Below, one piece after another: positions 26,921-34,894 of a stretch of DNA of 64,000 nucleotides. Both the position numbers and the translations under genes were made by a program. Every line of letters begins with the position of its first letter. Position 1 is the stretch's first letter. Below the pieces are notes generated by a model. It was not told the origin of the DNA. It saw nothing but the letters and a program-made list of their open reading frames with translations, and searched no databases. Origin of the DNA: Priestia megaterium (GTDB lineage: Bacteria > Bacillota > Bacilli > Bacillales > Bacillaceae_H); NCBI RefSeq assembly GCF_023824195.1, contig NZ_CP085442.1, positions 3,572,001 to 3,636,000 of the forward strand. Reading direction: 5' to 3'.

Positions 26921-27274
26921 TTGTTAAATGCTACAAAGGAAAAAGATTATATTAAAAGGGTAATTGGTTTACCTGGTGATCATATAGAATATCGCAATGA
27001 CACGCTATATATAAACGGGAAAAAATATGAAGAGCCCTATCTAGACCAATACAAAAAAGAAATGGTAACAGGTCCCTTAACTGAGGATTTTAAACTTGAG
27101 GATTATACAGGCAGCAAAACAGTTCCAGAGGGTCAATTATTTGTCATGGGAGATAATAGAATGTATAGCTTAGATAGCAGATCACCTAAAGTAGGAACAA
27201 TCTCCACAGACAAAATCGTAGGAAAAGCTAAAGTAGCTTATTGGCCTATAAAAGAATTTCAATGGATTAAGTAA
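26921..27274 (+). pseudogene. Signal peptidase I lacking its N-terminus
   Basis: 117 residues remain. DYIKRVIGLPGDHIEYRNDT contains the catalytic lysine of Bacillus SipS-type peptidases, and FVMGDNRMYSLDSRSPKVGT is the conserved box E. The N-terminal membrane anchor and the box with the catalytic serine (SMxPTL) are gone, and upstream codons lead into repeat element B. The protein would be neither anchored nor active. A genuine terminator still follows at 27284. Confidence 0.85.
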
Positions 27275-27283
27275 AGTCTTTAG

Positions 27284-27307
27284 AAGCTCCCTTACCAGAG
27301 GGAGCTT
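27284..27307 (+). terminator. Terminator after the signal peptidase remnant
   Basis: AAGCTCCCT, six-base loop, AGGGAGCTT followed by T residues. Confidence 0.8.
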
Positions 27308-27359
27308 TTTCTATTAAAAACAAACTAAAAATTAGTGATATTTATCTTCTTTATCTTCA

Positions 27360-27479
27360 TTATTGCTTCCCTACTATATTTAATGCTGCAGATGCTTTTG
27401 GCCACCTTACGTAAAAAGCTATATGGATTAGTAATGCGATGCTTTCTTTCAGCAGCTTGGACTCAATACGGCTATTCAT
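27360..27479 (-). pseudogene. Internally deleted copy of the CMD-family gene
   Basis: The minus strand reads MNSRIESKLLKE joined in frame to SIALLIHIAFYVRWPKASAA, 39 codons in all. These match the first 12 and last 28 or so residues of the CMD protein at 37856-38167, so about 64 residues were lost without a frameshift. DNA similarity also continues upstream into the end of the tautomerase gene (27480-27515 against 38168-38200). It is a decayed duplicate of that operon. Confidence 0.8.
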
Positions 27480-27603
27480 TTTTACTTTTCCTTATTTGGA
27501 TTCACCATTTCCTTATCAGTTATTATGAACAGCTCATGAAAAAACTTCCCCTTGCAAGGTCGGAGAAGTTTTTTTCTTTTATAGATAAGGGTTTGAAGAA
27601 AGT

Positions 27604-27632
27604 AAACTCACTATTTAATCCATAGTGAGTTT
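27604..27632. terminator. Terminator next to the YcgG pseudogene
   Basis: AAACTCACTAT pairs with ATAGTGAGTTT; it lies five bases beyond the ancestral ycgG stop at 27637. A weaker hairpin (AACTTC / GAAGTT with T-run) lies at 27543-27572. Confidence 0.65.
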
Positions 27633-27636
27633 ATTT

Positions 27637-28386
27637 TTATTTGTTTTCTTTATTAATCAAGCCTCTTAAAAAGGGACACTTAGGCAATTCGCTATCGTCA
27701 TCTCTTAAAAAATATTGTTTCTACTCATGATTATCTATATTTCCATAGCTGTTTAAAACAGAGTGGGTAGCGATATGATCATATTTCTTCAGTCTTTTCC
27801 TTACTTGTTCCTTAATTTTTTTAGCATATCTTTCGTTCTCATTAAATTCTTGAAGAACCCAACGCGGAGTAATAGCCATCATCATATAAGGGAAGTATCT
27901 ACTCTTTCTATTCTTATGCTTGGGAGTAGCACAGTACATAAAATATTGTTCTCCGTGAAAACAATACTCCCATTCATGTTCTGAGGGATTATGAGGAATA
28001 TGGTTGGGCCAATCTTTTTTATCTAATTTATTTAGATTACTAAGTTGCTTCCAAAACAATAATTCAAAATCTTCGACAGTACGATTAGTAATGAGATTCT
28101 GAGGAGTTTCAAAGAATATAATTAATGTCGTTTATTTTCCATACTGTTTACAATTTATAGTGAATTCTTTTAATAAATCAGCTAATTCAATAGATGTTTG
28201 ACTGCTTTCAAGGTGACCTACAAACCCATATCTTAGATGTCCAAGTGAAAAAGATTGAGTAGCCGGAATACAAGGAAAGAGATGTTCTCTATCTTTTATT
28301 TTTGCACTAAAAGCTTTTAGTTCATTGTTCTGCCAAGGCAAAAGATCTGTTTGACTTACTTTTTCAATATCTTTAAATAATCTCAT
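27637..28386 (-). pseudogene. YqcI/YcgG-family gene broken by two in-frame stop codons
   Basis: A single 250-codon frame runs from the ATG at 28386 (MRLFKDIEKVSQTDLLPWQN) to 27637 without any frameshift. It contains FPCIPATQSFSLGHLRYGFV and HEWEYCFHGEQYFMYCATPK, both typical of the YqcI/YcgG family (function unknown). It is interrupted by TAA at 28132-28134, where the family has an aromatic residue (YGK-stop-TTLIIFF), and by TAG at 27721-27723 (NHE-stop-KQYF), each one base from a sense codon. The downstream residues LPKCPFL are intact, so the loss is recent. Confidence 0.8.
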
Positions 28387-28561
28387 TATACAATAGCCTT
28401 CTTGATGCCTTATTAGACTATTGCATAAAAGTTGTATAGGTGAATGTCCTATTAACAATTGGGCGTTCGACCTTAGATGTATGCTAATAACACGTTTTAT
28501 GCTACTTGATAGATAAATAAATGGTGTCCTTAACCATCTATTTAATTCTTTGAGGAACAAA

Positions 28562-28792
28562 TTGAAAAGACTTTTGAATCAATATTCATTGTGGTTATCG
28601 ATGCTTGGAATTTTTATAAGGGTGGGACACTATTTTACATCAATATATAGCTCAAATATTCTTTATGTAAGAGTTGTTATTTATCTTGCAGGTTTTTCTT
28701 GTGGAGGAATTCTTTTGGAAAACATAAAAAAGGAGAGAAAAACATCAAATATGTTTATCTACTATGCTGAGAAACGCTCTCTGAGGGAATGA
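28562..28792 (+). CDS. Small membrane protein, unknown
   Basis: 76 residues from a TTG at 28562, with GAGGA five bases upstream. Two hydrophobic segments (LWLSMLGIFIRVGHYFTSIY and LYVRVVIYLAGFSCGGILL) are followed by a basic tail (KKERKTSN). It precedes the ZIP transporter gene by 63 bp in the same direction and might be cotranscribed. No family recognised. Confidence 0.5.
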   Translation: MKRLLNQYSLWLSMLGIFIRVGHYFTSIYSSNILYVRVVIYLAGFSCGGILLENIKKERKTSNMFIYYAEKRSLRE

Positions 28793-28855
28793 ATTATCCG
28801 TCCTTTGAATAGGTTATTTGTAAAATACTAATATAGCCGAAAGGAAGTAACAGCT

Positions 28856-29581
28856 ATGCATATCGAAATGAATATCTTGTTCACTTTAGGTTCTTTACTG
28901 GGGTTATTAGCAGGAGGAGGACTTCTTAAATTAGTAAGTCATCTGGCTCGGGGGAAAATTCAATTTATGTATGCTGTATGCGGAGGAATCTTATTAGGCT
29001 TATTGTTCTTTGATATCCTTCCGTCTACTTGGCACCTATATGATTTAAGAGGGGTTTTATTAGGAATTGTAGCCGGATATATTATCATGCTATGCATTGA
29101 CCTCTTTTTGCATAAGCAGAACACAGAAATTTCACCTTTACAAGCACTTATCTTATTAACGGTTGCTATCTTTTTTCATAATGTCATCACAGGTATTACC
29201 TTTGGAATAACAGATATGCACCAGTCAGCTTCCGTATTCGCAGCTACTCTTTTACATCAAGTTCCAGAAGGAATGGCAATTATGACTGTTCTCTCTATAG
29301 CAAAAGTACCTAACATCTTCTTTTTACTGATTATTGCTCTCTTATCCCTGTCCTTAGGCGGCAGTTTACTAATCGGTGAAACTGTACAAGCTTCCTCGCT
29401 TAAAGTACAAGCTTTATCCACTGGCGCAGCAATTGGTACACTGTCTTTTGTGATCTTTCATGAAATAATAGGCAAGACCGTCACTCACTTTAGAAATCTG
29501 CATGTGTGGCTATTAATTTTACTAGGCGTGTTAATCATTTATGTTTATCAATATTCCCTCTCACTGTTACACGGACATTAG
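28856..29581 (+). CDS. ZIP-family metal ion transporter
   Basis: 241 residues, eight predicted membrane helices. The two metal-site motifs are present: FHNVITGITFGITD in helix IV (His108) and LLHQVPEGMAIM in helix V (His134, Glu138), and a third HEIIGK appears near residue 201. The histidine-rich loop between helices III and IV is short (FLHKQNTEIS). It would import a divalent cation such as Zn2+, Mn2+ or Fe2+. GAAAGGAAG precedes the ATG. It converges on the P-type ATPase operon through a shared terminator. Confidence 0.85.
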   Translation: MHIEMNILFTLGSLLGLLAGGGLLKLVSHLARGKIQFMYAVCGGILLGLLFFDILPSTWHLYDLRGVLLGIVAGYIIMLCIDLFLHKQNTEISPLQALILLTVAIFFHNVITGITFGITDMHQSASVFAATLLHQVPEGMAIMTVLSIAKVPNIFFLLIIALLSLSLGGSLLIGETVQASSLKVQALSTGAAIGTLSFVIFHEIIGKTVTHFRNLHVWLLILLGVLIIYVYQYSLSLLHGH

Positions 29582-29788
29582 AATGATTAAGTTTAATGGT
29601 ATTAAAAGGAAACTGTGAATGTATAAAAATTAATCTGTCCATTTATAAAATCAGAACACTTTCTTTCATAATTATTGATAATTTTCAAATCACAGAATAT
29701 AATAATAACAAGAGTTTACCCAAGGAAACTTTTTAGCGTTCGGTAAATAAGCGCTTCATCATTTAAACATGATTCCCTCATTACGAAT

Positions 29789-29831
29789 AAAAAGAGTGAG
29801 AGGTAGCCTGGAACTACCTCTCACTCTTTTT
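29789..29831. terminator. Bidirectional terminator between ZIP gene and ATPase operon
   Basis: AAAAAGAGTGAGAGGTAG pairs perfectly with CTACCTCTCACTCTTTTT (18-bp stem, 7-base loop). Confidence 0.9.
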
Positions 29832-29835
29832 AACA

Positions 29836-30060
29836 TTATTTTACTTGTAGCTCGGCAATCATATCTTCTAAACGCTCTTTCTGTGCTTGAAGTTCTTCCA
29901 TAGAAGGTTGATAAGATGAAATAGCTTGTTGCCCGCCATATCCCTGTTTAGGCTGGACAAGACGTTGTAGCTGTCCACCATTCTGTTCATATAAACGGTA
30001 GCCTACTGCGCCTACTACTGTTCCTGATACGAATCCCATTAGAAAATCGCGATTAATCAT
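29836..30060 (-). CDS. Small single-helix protein ending the P-type ATPase operon
   Basis: 74 residues: one N-terminal membrane helix with a glycine zipper (FLMGFVSGTVVGAVGYRLYE), a Gln/Gly-rich linker and a C-terminal coiled coil (SMEELQAQKERLEDMIAELQ). GGGGGAG precedes the ATG. It lies 66 bp after the last HMA-like gene. The layout recalls the mycobacterial PacL proteins (DUF1490), small helix-plus-tail partners encoded beside P-type ATPases, but there is no obvious metal-binding tail, so this is analogy only. Confidence 0.65.
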   Translation of the reverse strand: MINRDFLMGFVSGTVVGAVGYRLYEQNGGQLQRLVQPKQGYGGQQAISSYQPSMEELQAQKERLEDMIAELQVK

Positions 30061-30125
30061 TCTAAAACTCCCCCATAATCCTAAGTTTTTTATATCAATT
30101 CATACAAAAGGTATGAATGAATATC

Positions 30126-30716
30126 TTACGTAATTGTAGATAACTTTTGTGATTGCACTTTCTGCTTCTCGTGTAACAATTCCAAAACATTTACAATCCA
30201 TGTAATCATTGCTACATATAGCATATTTGATGGCCCCAGAGATAACATCGTAACAATGCCAGTTAAAATGTCGGGATGCCTCATTTTATTGCTCGTACCA
30301 TGGGATAAGACCGTATAGCCTGTTGCAACTACTGCTCCATATACGAGTGCATCTGGTTTATAAAAAGATGATTTTCGAATACCTGCTAGTAGGAGTAGTC
30401 CCCCAGAAAACAATGTACGTAGCCAATCATTTCGTGTGGCAGGATCCATTTGAATCATAATATCATCTAGTGGATCTAAACGCGTTTGCTGAAAAAAGAT
30501 AGATACATAACGAAAAATGGTATTGCGAGAAAGTTGTGAAACATCATAGTGAATAAGCATGGTTTGAATGGTGGGTTCTATTCTCACACTCGTTATACCT
30601 TTTAAAGCAGAAAACATATGCTCAATTTCCACATGGTTTTTCTTATCTCTCAATGCTGGGATATGAAATCGAATACGACCTGGTATATCATGCAGAACGT
30701 AGAATTTGGGATTCAT
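30126..30716 (-). CDS. HMA-like domain protein with two membrane helices (HxxPGRxR motif)
   Basis: 196 residues. The N-terminal 75 residues form an HMA-like ferredoxin fold starting VLHDIPGRIRFHIPAL; it lacks the CxxC of metallochaperones. Hydrophobic segments follow at about residues 100-116 and 155-185. GGGAGG supports the ATG, which lies 29 bases inside the end of the P-type ATPase gene, so the two are translationally linked. It may dock on the ATPase through the shared HMA fold; the function is not known. Confidence 0.7.
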   Translation of the reverse strand: MNPKFYVLHDIPGRIRFHIPALRDKKNHVEIEHMFSALKGITSVRIEPTIQTMLIHYDVSQLSRNTIFRYVSIFFQQTRLDPLDDIMIQMDPATRNDWLRTLFSGGLLLLAGIRKSSFYKPDALVYGAVVATGYTVLSHGTSNKMRHPDILTGIVTMLSLGPSNMLYVAMITWIVNVLELLHEKQKVQSQKLSTIT

Positions 30717-32799
30717 TGGTTTCCCTCCCTAACCATAAGATTCTTGCACTATTTATTACTACACCAATAGTGGCCGCATTATGAATAGCCGCTCCCACAA
30801 TTGGAGAGAAGATACCTAAAGCACCGAATAAAATTGCCATACCATTAATAGCAAATGTAGCAATAAAATTTTGTTTAATGATGTTCATGGTTTTTCTAGA
30901 TAATCCAACTAACTCAGAGAGCATCTCTGGATTATCAGACGTGATGATAACATCGCTGGCTTCTGAAGCAATGTCTGTTCGTTTAGCCCCCATGGTTACA
31001 CCTACATGAGCATGAGCTAAAGCTGGAGCATCGTTAATGCCGTCACCTACCATCATGACAGCCCCTGTTGTCCTATACCTTTTTACATAAAAGGCTTTAT
31101 CCTCTGGCAAAGCTTCTGCATGGTACCAGTTCAGTTTTAAGCGACGCGCCATCTCTCTTGCGACCGTTCTCTTGTCTCCAGTAAGCATAATGATATCGTT
31201 AATACCTTGATGCCGAAGATTGTTCACTGCGCGATGCATCCCAGAACGTATTTTGTCAAAAATGCTAACTACCCCTACAAGTGTTTGATCATAGGCTACA
31301 TAAATTGCATTTTCGTCGTTTTGAATTTGTTGAAGTAAGCTATTCGTCTTAATCTTTAATTCATTCATAAAACGTAAACTTCCAACAACAACTCTTTTAC
31401 CATTTAGCCAAGTGGAAATTCCTTTTCCTACCGTTGTTTCTACCTGAGCATTATTGTCTCTAATCGGAATTAAAATGTTCCAGTCCTTCGCTTGCTTCAT
31501 AATTGCATCAGCAATAGGATGGGTAGAGTTTTTCTCAGCTGCTGCAGCTAAACGAATGACATCTTCTTGATTAAAGCCTTCAGCAGCAATCACCTGCTGA
31601 ACCACAGGTGTTCCTTCTGTAATGGTTCCAGTCTTATCAAGAATGACTGTATTTAGTTTAGACATCTTTTCAATATGATCACTGCCTTTAACAATAGCCC
31701 CTTCTTTTGCAGCGCGTCCAATTGATGCGTATAAAGCTGTTGCCGTTGATAATTTAATTCCGCAAATAAAATCAATAACTAACATATTCATCGCTCTATT
31801 AAGATTTCGAGTGAAGAAAAAAGTAAGTAGTGCCAATCCAAAAGAAACAGGTACCATTTTTTCAGCTACTGTATCGGCTATATTCTGAATAGGAGCGCGT
31901 TTATCTTGCGCTTCCTCTAACAGTTTTATAATTTTAGAAAGAGACGTATCCTCTCCTACTTTCTCCACAGTCACTGTAAGGTGTCCACTCTGCAAGACAC
32001 TTCCAGCATACACGTTATCTCCGCCGCTTACCTCGCGTGGCATATACTCCCCGGTAATTGAAGCTTCATCCGCTGTACCGTTCCCGTCTATTATGATTCC
32101 ATCCACAGGAATTTTTTCTCCAGTAAACACAACAACCTGATCACCAACTTGAATATCCTCGACTAAAACCTTCTCCTCAACGCCCTTTTCCTTTACTCTC
32201 CAAGCATATGAGATATCTAATTTTAAAACGGAGTGAATATAATGTTTGGTTTGTTCGGACGTATAGTCTGTTAATAGCTCACTAATAGCAGACATCAAAG
32301 TAATAATTAAAGCCGATCCTGGATTCTTCATATACAACGAAGCGAATATAGAAGCAGCTGTTAATGTATTAGCGTTCCCTTTTCGTTCTTTTACGACATG
32401 CACAATCCCGTCTTTGATTACATCATAGGAAGTACTAATAGCAGTAAAGGTGCTAATCCAATAAGAAAGTGCCTTTAATATTGCAGAATACGAAGAACGT
32501 TGCAGATACCAGTTAACTAAAAATACGGTTCCACAAGCTATGATTGGTATAGCTTTTTTCCATGAATATGCTGCTTGCTTAAGTGTATGTTTATATTTAT
32601 AGATGAACGATTTTAAGTTATATAAAGAAAGAGTAATATGATGATAAATAAGTAGACTTCCCGTTACTTGATTATAGCTTGCAGAATATACTCCTGGAAA
32701 AGAACGCAACCAAGTTTCAATACGGCTTATTTCTAGCTGTTTAGGTATATAAAATCGGGTTCTTCCAGGGAGAGAATGAGCTACCTTTACCCCGAACAT
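30688..32799 (-). CDS. P1B-type ATPase with noncanonical CGIK motif in place of CPx
   Basis: About 703 residues. An N-terminal HMA-like domain begins VAHSLPGRTRFYIPK and has no CxxC. Then come four early helices, the actuator motif SITGEYMPRE (about 247-256), the P-domain DKTGTITEG (Asp388), the P1B hallmark NSTHPIADA, the hinge GDGINDAPALA and the final-helix motif HNAATIGVVINSARIL. The transmembrane metal motif, usually CPC, SPC or CPS, reads FICGIKLSTATAL here. Only one cysteine (Cys346) remains and the proline is missing. Metal specificity is therefore uncertain. It overlaps both neighbours. ATG 32799 is preferred to GTG 32805. Confidence 0.85.
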   Translation of the reverse strand: MFGVKVAHSLPGRTRFYIPKQLEISRIETWLRSFPGVYSASYNQVTGSLLIYHHITLSLYNLKSFIYKYKHTLKQAAYSWKKAIPIIACGTVFLVNWYLQRSSYSAILKALSYWISTFTAISTSYDVIKDGIVHVVKERKGNANTLTAASIFASLYMKNPGSALIITLMSAISELLTDYTSEQTKHYIHSVLKLDISYAWRVKEKGVEEKVLVEDIQVGDQVVVFTGEKIPVDGIIIDGNGTADEASITGEYMPREVSGGDNVYAGSVLQSGHLTVTVEKVGEDTSLSKIIKLLEEAQDKRAPIQNIADTVAEKMVPVSFGLALLTFFFTRNLNRAMNMLVIDFICGIKLSTATALYASIGRAAKEGAIVKGSDHIEKMSKLNTVILDKTGTITEGTPVVQQVIAAEGFNQEDVIRLAAAAEKNSTHPIADAIMKQAKDWNILIPIRDNNAQVETTVGKGISTWLNGKRVVVGSLRFMNELKIKTNSLLQQIQNDENAIYVAYDQTLVGVVSIFDKIRSGMHRAVNNLRHQGINDIIMLTGDKRTVAREMARRLKLNWYHAEALPEDKAFYVKRYRTTGAVMMVGDGINDAPALAHAHVGVTMGAKRTDIASEASDVIITSDNPEMLSELVGLSRKTMNIIKQNFIATFAINGMAILFGALGIFSPIVGAAIHNAATIGVVINSARILWLGRETNESQILRSA

Positions 32800-32801
32800 C
32801 A

Positions 32802-33335
32802 TCACCTATTCTTTTCCCCCTTATCCTTAATGATGGTGTACGACCAGTAAAGTAAGCTTGCAGAAAAAGCAGGCGAACTTCCAAACGTCTGAATTCCTTT
32901 TCCTAGTAAAAACAAAACAAATAAACTATCAAAGTCAGCAAAACCATTGGTTTGCTTTTTAATTCCTTTATCTATAAATCCAAGTGTATTGGTCATGCCA
33001 TTCATCAATGCAGCATCTTTGTTTAAAATGGCGTTAGATGCTATTTGTACGATATAACTCATCAGTTCATCCAGCTCTTCTTGGTTAATATGAGGTACAA
33101 CAAATTGAAGCACTAAACTTCCAGTTAGTTCTGAAGCTTTTGATGTTAGAATAAGAGGGTGTTTTTTTACTTCTTCCGTTAGAGCCTTTGCAATGATACG
33201 GTGCTTCCAACTGTCACATTGTATACGCAGTCGCCCCGGCATCGCATGCAGTACTTTTATTTTTTGATCACGGAATTGAGACATAATTTTAGGAGCAATA
33301 AAAGAGGCACCTAAACCAATTACAGTAGGAAGCAT
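32802..33335 (-). CDS. HMA-like domain membrane-associated protein (HxxPGRxR motif)
   Basis: 177 residues: an N-terminal hydrophobic segment (VIGLGASFIAPKIM), an HMA-like domain starting VLHAMPGRLRIQCDSW (about 31-46), and a C-terminal hydrophobic segment (LFVLFLLGKGIQTF to LLYWSYTII). No CxxC. GGAGG is seven bases before ATG 33335; ATG 33341 is too close to the site. Its TGA overlaps the start of the P-type ATPase gene, so translation is coupled. Confidence 0.65.
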   Translation of the reverse strand: MLPTVIGLGASFIAPKIMSQFRDQKIKVLHAMPGRLRIQCDSWKHRIIAKALTEEVKKHPLILTSKASELTGSLVLQFVVPHINQEELDELMSYIVQIASNAILNKDAALMNGMTNTLGFIDKGIKKQTNGFADFDSLFVLFLLGKGIQTFGSSPAFSASLLYWSYTIIKDKGEKNR

Positions 33336-33353
33336 GCTCATTCCTCCCTTTCC

Positions 33354-33665
33354 TTAAGCTCTATATTCTTCTTGATATATTTGCTCAATAAGTTGAAACC
33401 ACTCTTCAATCTCTTTGTTATTTGTCATATGAGAAGCCTTATATGTAATAAGTAAACTTCCTGTATCTGGTGTAAATACTGCATCATACACAAGGACTTG
33501 AGACTTCAAATTTAAAATAATTAATTCAACTAGTTTTTTATTTTCTTTCCAAACAGCTGATCGAAGTCTAATTCTTCCTGGAATGAAATGTACAAGATCA
33601 ATTTGTAATTTATGTAATTTTCTTTCTGCATGTTTCATTAGTATCTTTTCTTTAATACTCATCAA
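33354..33665 (-). CDS. Soluble HMA-like domain protein, first gene of the ATPase operon
   Basis: About 103 residues, no membrane segment. LVHFIPGRIRLRSAVWKENK (about 24-43) carries the same HxxPGRxR motif as the next three products, followed by FTPDTGSLLITYKA, a typical HMA beta-hairpin. A basic N-terminal helix precedes the domain. The start is TTG 33665 or ATG 33662; the ribosome site is weak. It is 19 bp before the next gene. It could be a cytoplasmic partner of the membrane proteins. Confidence 0.6.
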   Translation of the reverse strand: MMSIKEKILMKHAERKLHKLQIDLVHFIPGRIRLRSAVWKENKKLVELIILNLKSQVLVYDAVFTPDTGSLLITYKASHMTNNKEIEEWFQLIEQIYQEEYRA

Positions 33666-33897
33666 TGTCTAACGACCACCAATCATTTTTCTTCATTTTA
33701 CCAACTTACGTATTTTATAACAATATAAGTATTAAAATACTGTAAATTTTATTACGTGCAAGTAAGCAATAAAACATATGTTTATAGTTATTTTATAGGT
33801 AATATAACCATCATTATATTAACTCTTTTTAATTAGCGGCATAATTTGTCCAAACTCTAGCATATAGTTCTAGTAATTGGAGGTGGAATGATAGATT

Positions 33898-34884
33898 ATG
33901 ACAACTCTCTCACAATTAAGTAAAGACCTAATAGGTATGTTATTACTACTGCTTTTTGGTTATTGTTTTTTCTTTGTAGATATAAATACGAAAGATTTAG
34001 CTATTCCAGTATCTCTATTAAATGTAAACTCCATTTTTTTAAGCATTGTACTTGAAGCTATCCCTTTTATCCTGCTTGGAGTATTTGCATCTGCTCTTAT
34101 TCAAGTATTTGTCTCAGAAGAACTTATTCAGCGTCTGATTCCAAAAAATCCATATATAGCTCTTTTACCAGCCGTTCTAGTAAGTGCTCTTTTACCCGTT
34201 TGTGAATGTGCCATCATTCCAGTTATAAGGCGGTTATTAAAAAAAGGAATGCCTCTTCATATTGGTGTTGTTATTCTAGTCGGGGCACCCATTTTAAATC
34301 CAGTTGTATTTGCTGCTACTTTTTATGCATTCCAATCAAATACGTCCATCGTCTACAGCCGTATGGGGCTAGCTGTTGTTGCTTGTCTATTAATTGGTCT
34401 ATCCGTTTATTTCTTCTTTAAAAACTCCAATCAGTTACGAGATGTATACCTTCACGAACATGAGGAAACAAAAGCAGGAAATAAGTTAAAACAAACGTTG
34501 TATCATGCCAGTGATGAATTTTTCGATATGGGCAAATACTTATTATTTGGTGCACTTGTAGCAAGCCTATTTCAAACCTTTTTAGATAGACAACTATTAA
34601 CGAACCTTGCAAGTAACGAATTTATGTCTTCTGCCGCTATGATGGGATTTGCTTATGTACTGTCACTTTGTTCAGAGGCAGATGCTTTTGTTGCTTCATC
34701 TTTGTCTCATACATTTTCACCTACAGCTCTTCTTGCCTTTCTACTGTATGGACCTATGATGGATTTTAAAAACACCATTATGCTATTGTCTTTTTTTAAA
34801 AAACGTTTTGCATGTAGCCTGATTCTTATCATTACTGTGATTGTGTACCTTATTGTCATGACTTACGGAATAGTTAGCAGATAG
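33898..34884 (+). CDS. UPF0718 (ArsP_1-type) permease, copy 2
   Basis: 328 residues, about eight to ten membrane helices. Signatures: PVCECAIIPVIRRLLKKGMP (about 100-119) and YVLSLCSEADAFVASSLSHT (about 257-276), as in the copy at 7080-7949. The cytoplasmic loop is His/Glu-rich (YLHEHEETK). GGAGG lies 14 bases before ATG 33898. It is divergent from the P-type ATPase operon and precedes its TIGR03943 partner by 10 bp. A fragment of nearly identical DNA lies at 8449-8624. The substrate is not established. Confidence 0.85.
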   Translation: MTTLSQLSKDLIGMLLLLLFGYCFFFVDINTKDLAIPVSLLNVNSIFLSIVLEAIPFILLGVFASALIQVFVSEELIQRLIPKNPYIALLPAVLVSALLPVCECAIIPVIRRLLKKGMPLHIGVVILVGAPILNPVVFAATFYAFQSNTSIVYSRMGLAVVACLLIGLSVYFFFKNSNQLRDVYLHEHEETKAGNKLKQTLYHASDEFFDMGKYLLFGALVASLFQTFLDRQLLTNLASNEFMSSAAMMGFAYVLSLCSEADAFVASSLSHTFSPTALLAFLLYGPMMDFKNTIMLLSFFKKRFACSLILIITVIVYLIVMTYGIVSR

Positions 34885-34894
34885 GAGAAGTGGT

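Noticed and set aside
27335..27625. Plus-strand hydrophobic frame of 96 codons
   Set aside because: It is the antisense of the deleted CMD copy and then runs through terminator hairpins; no ribosome site.
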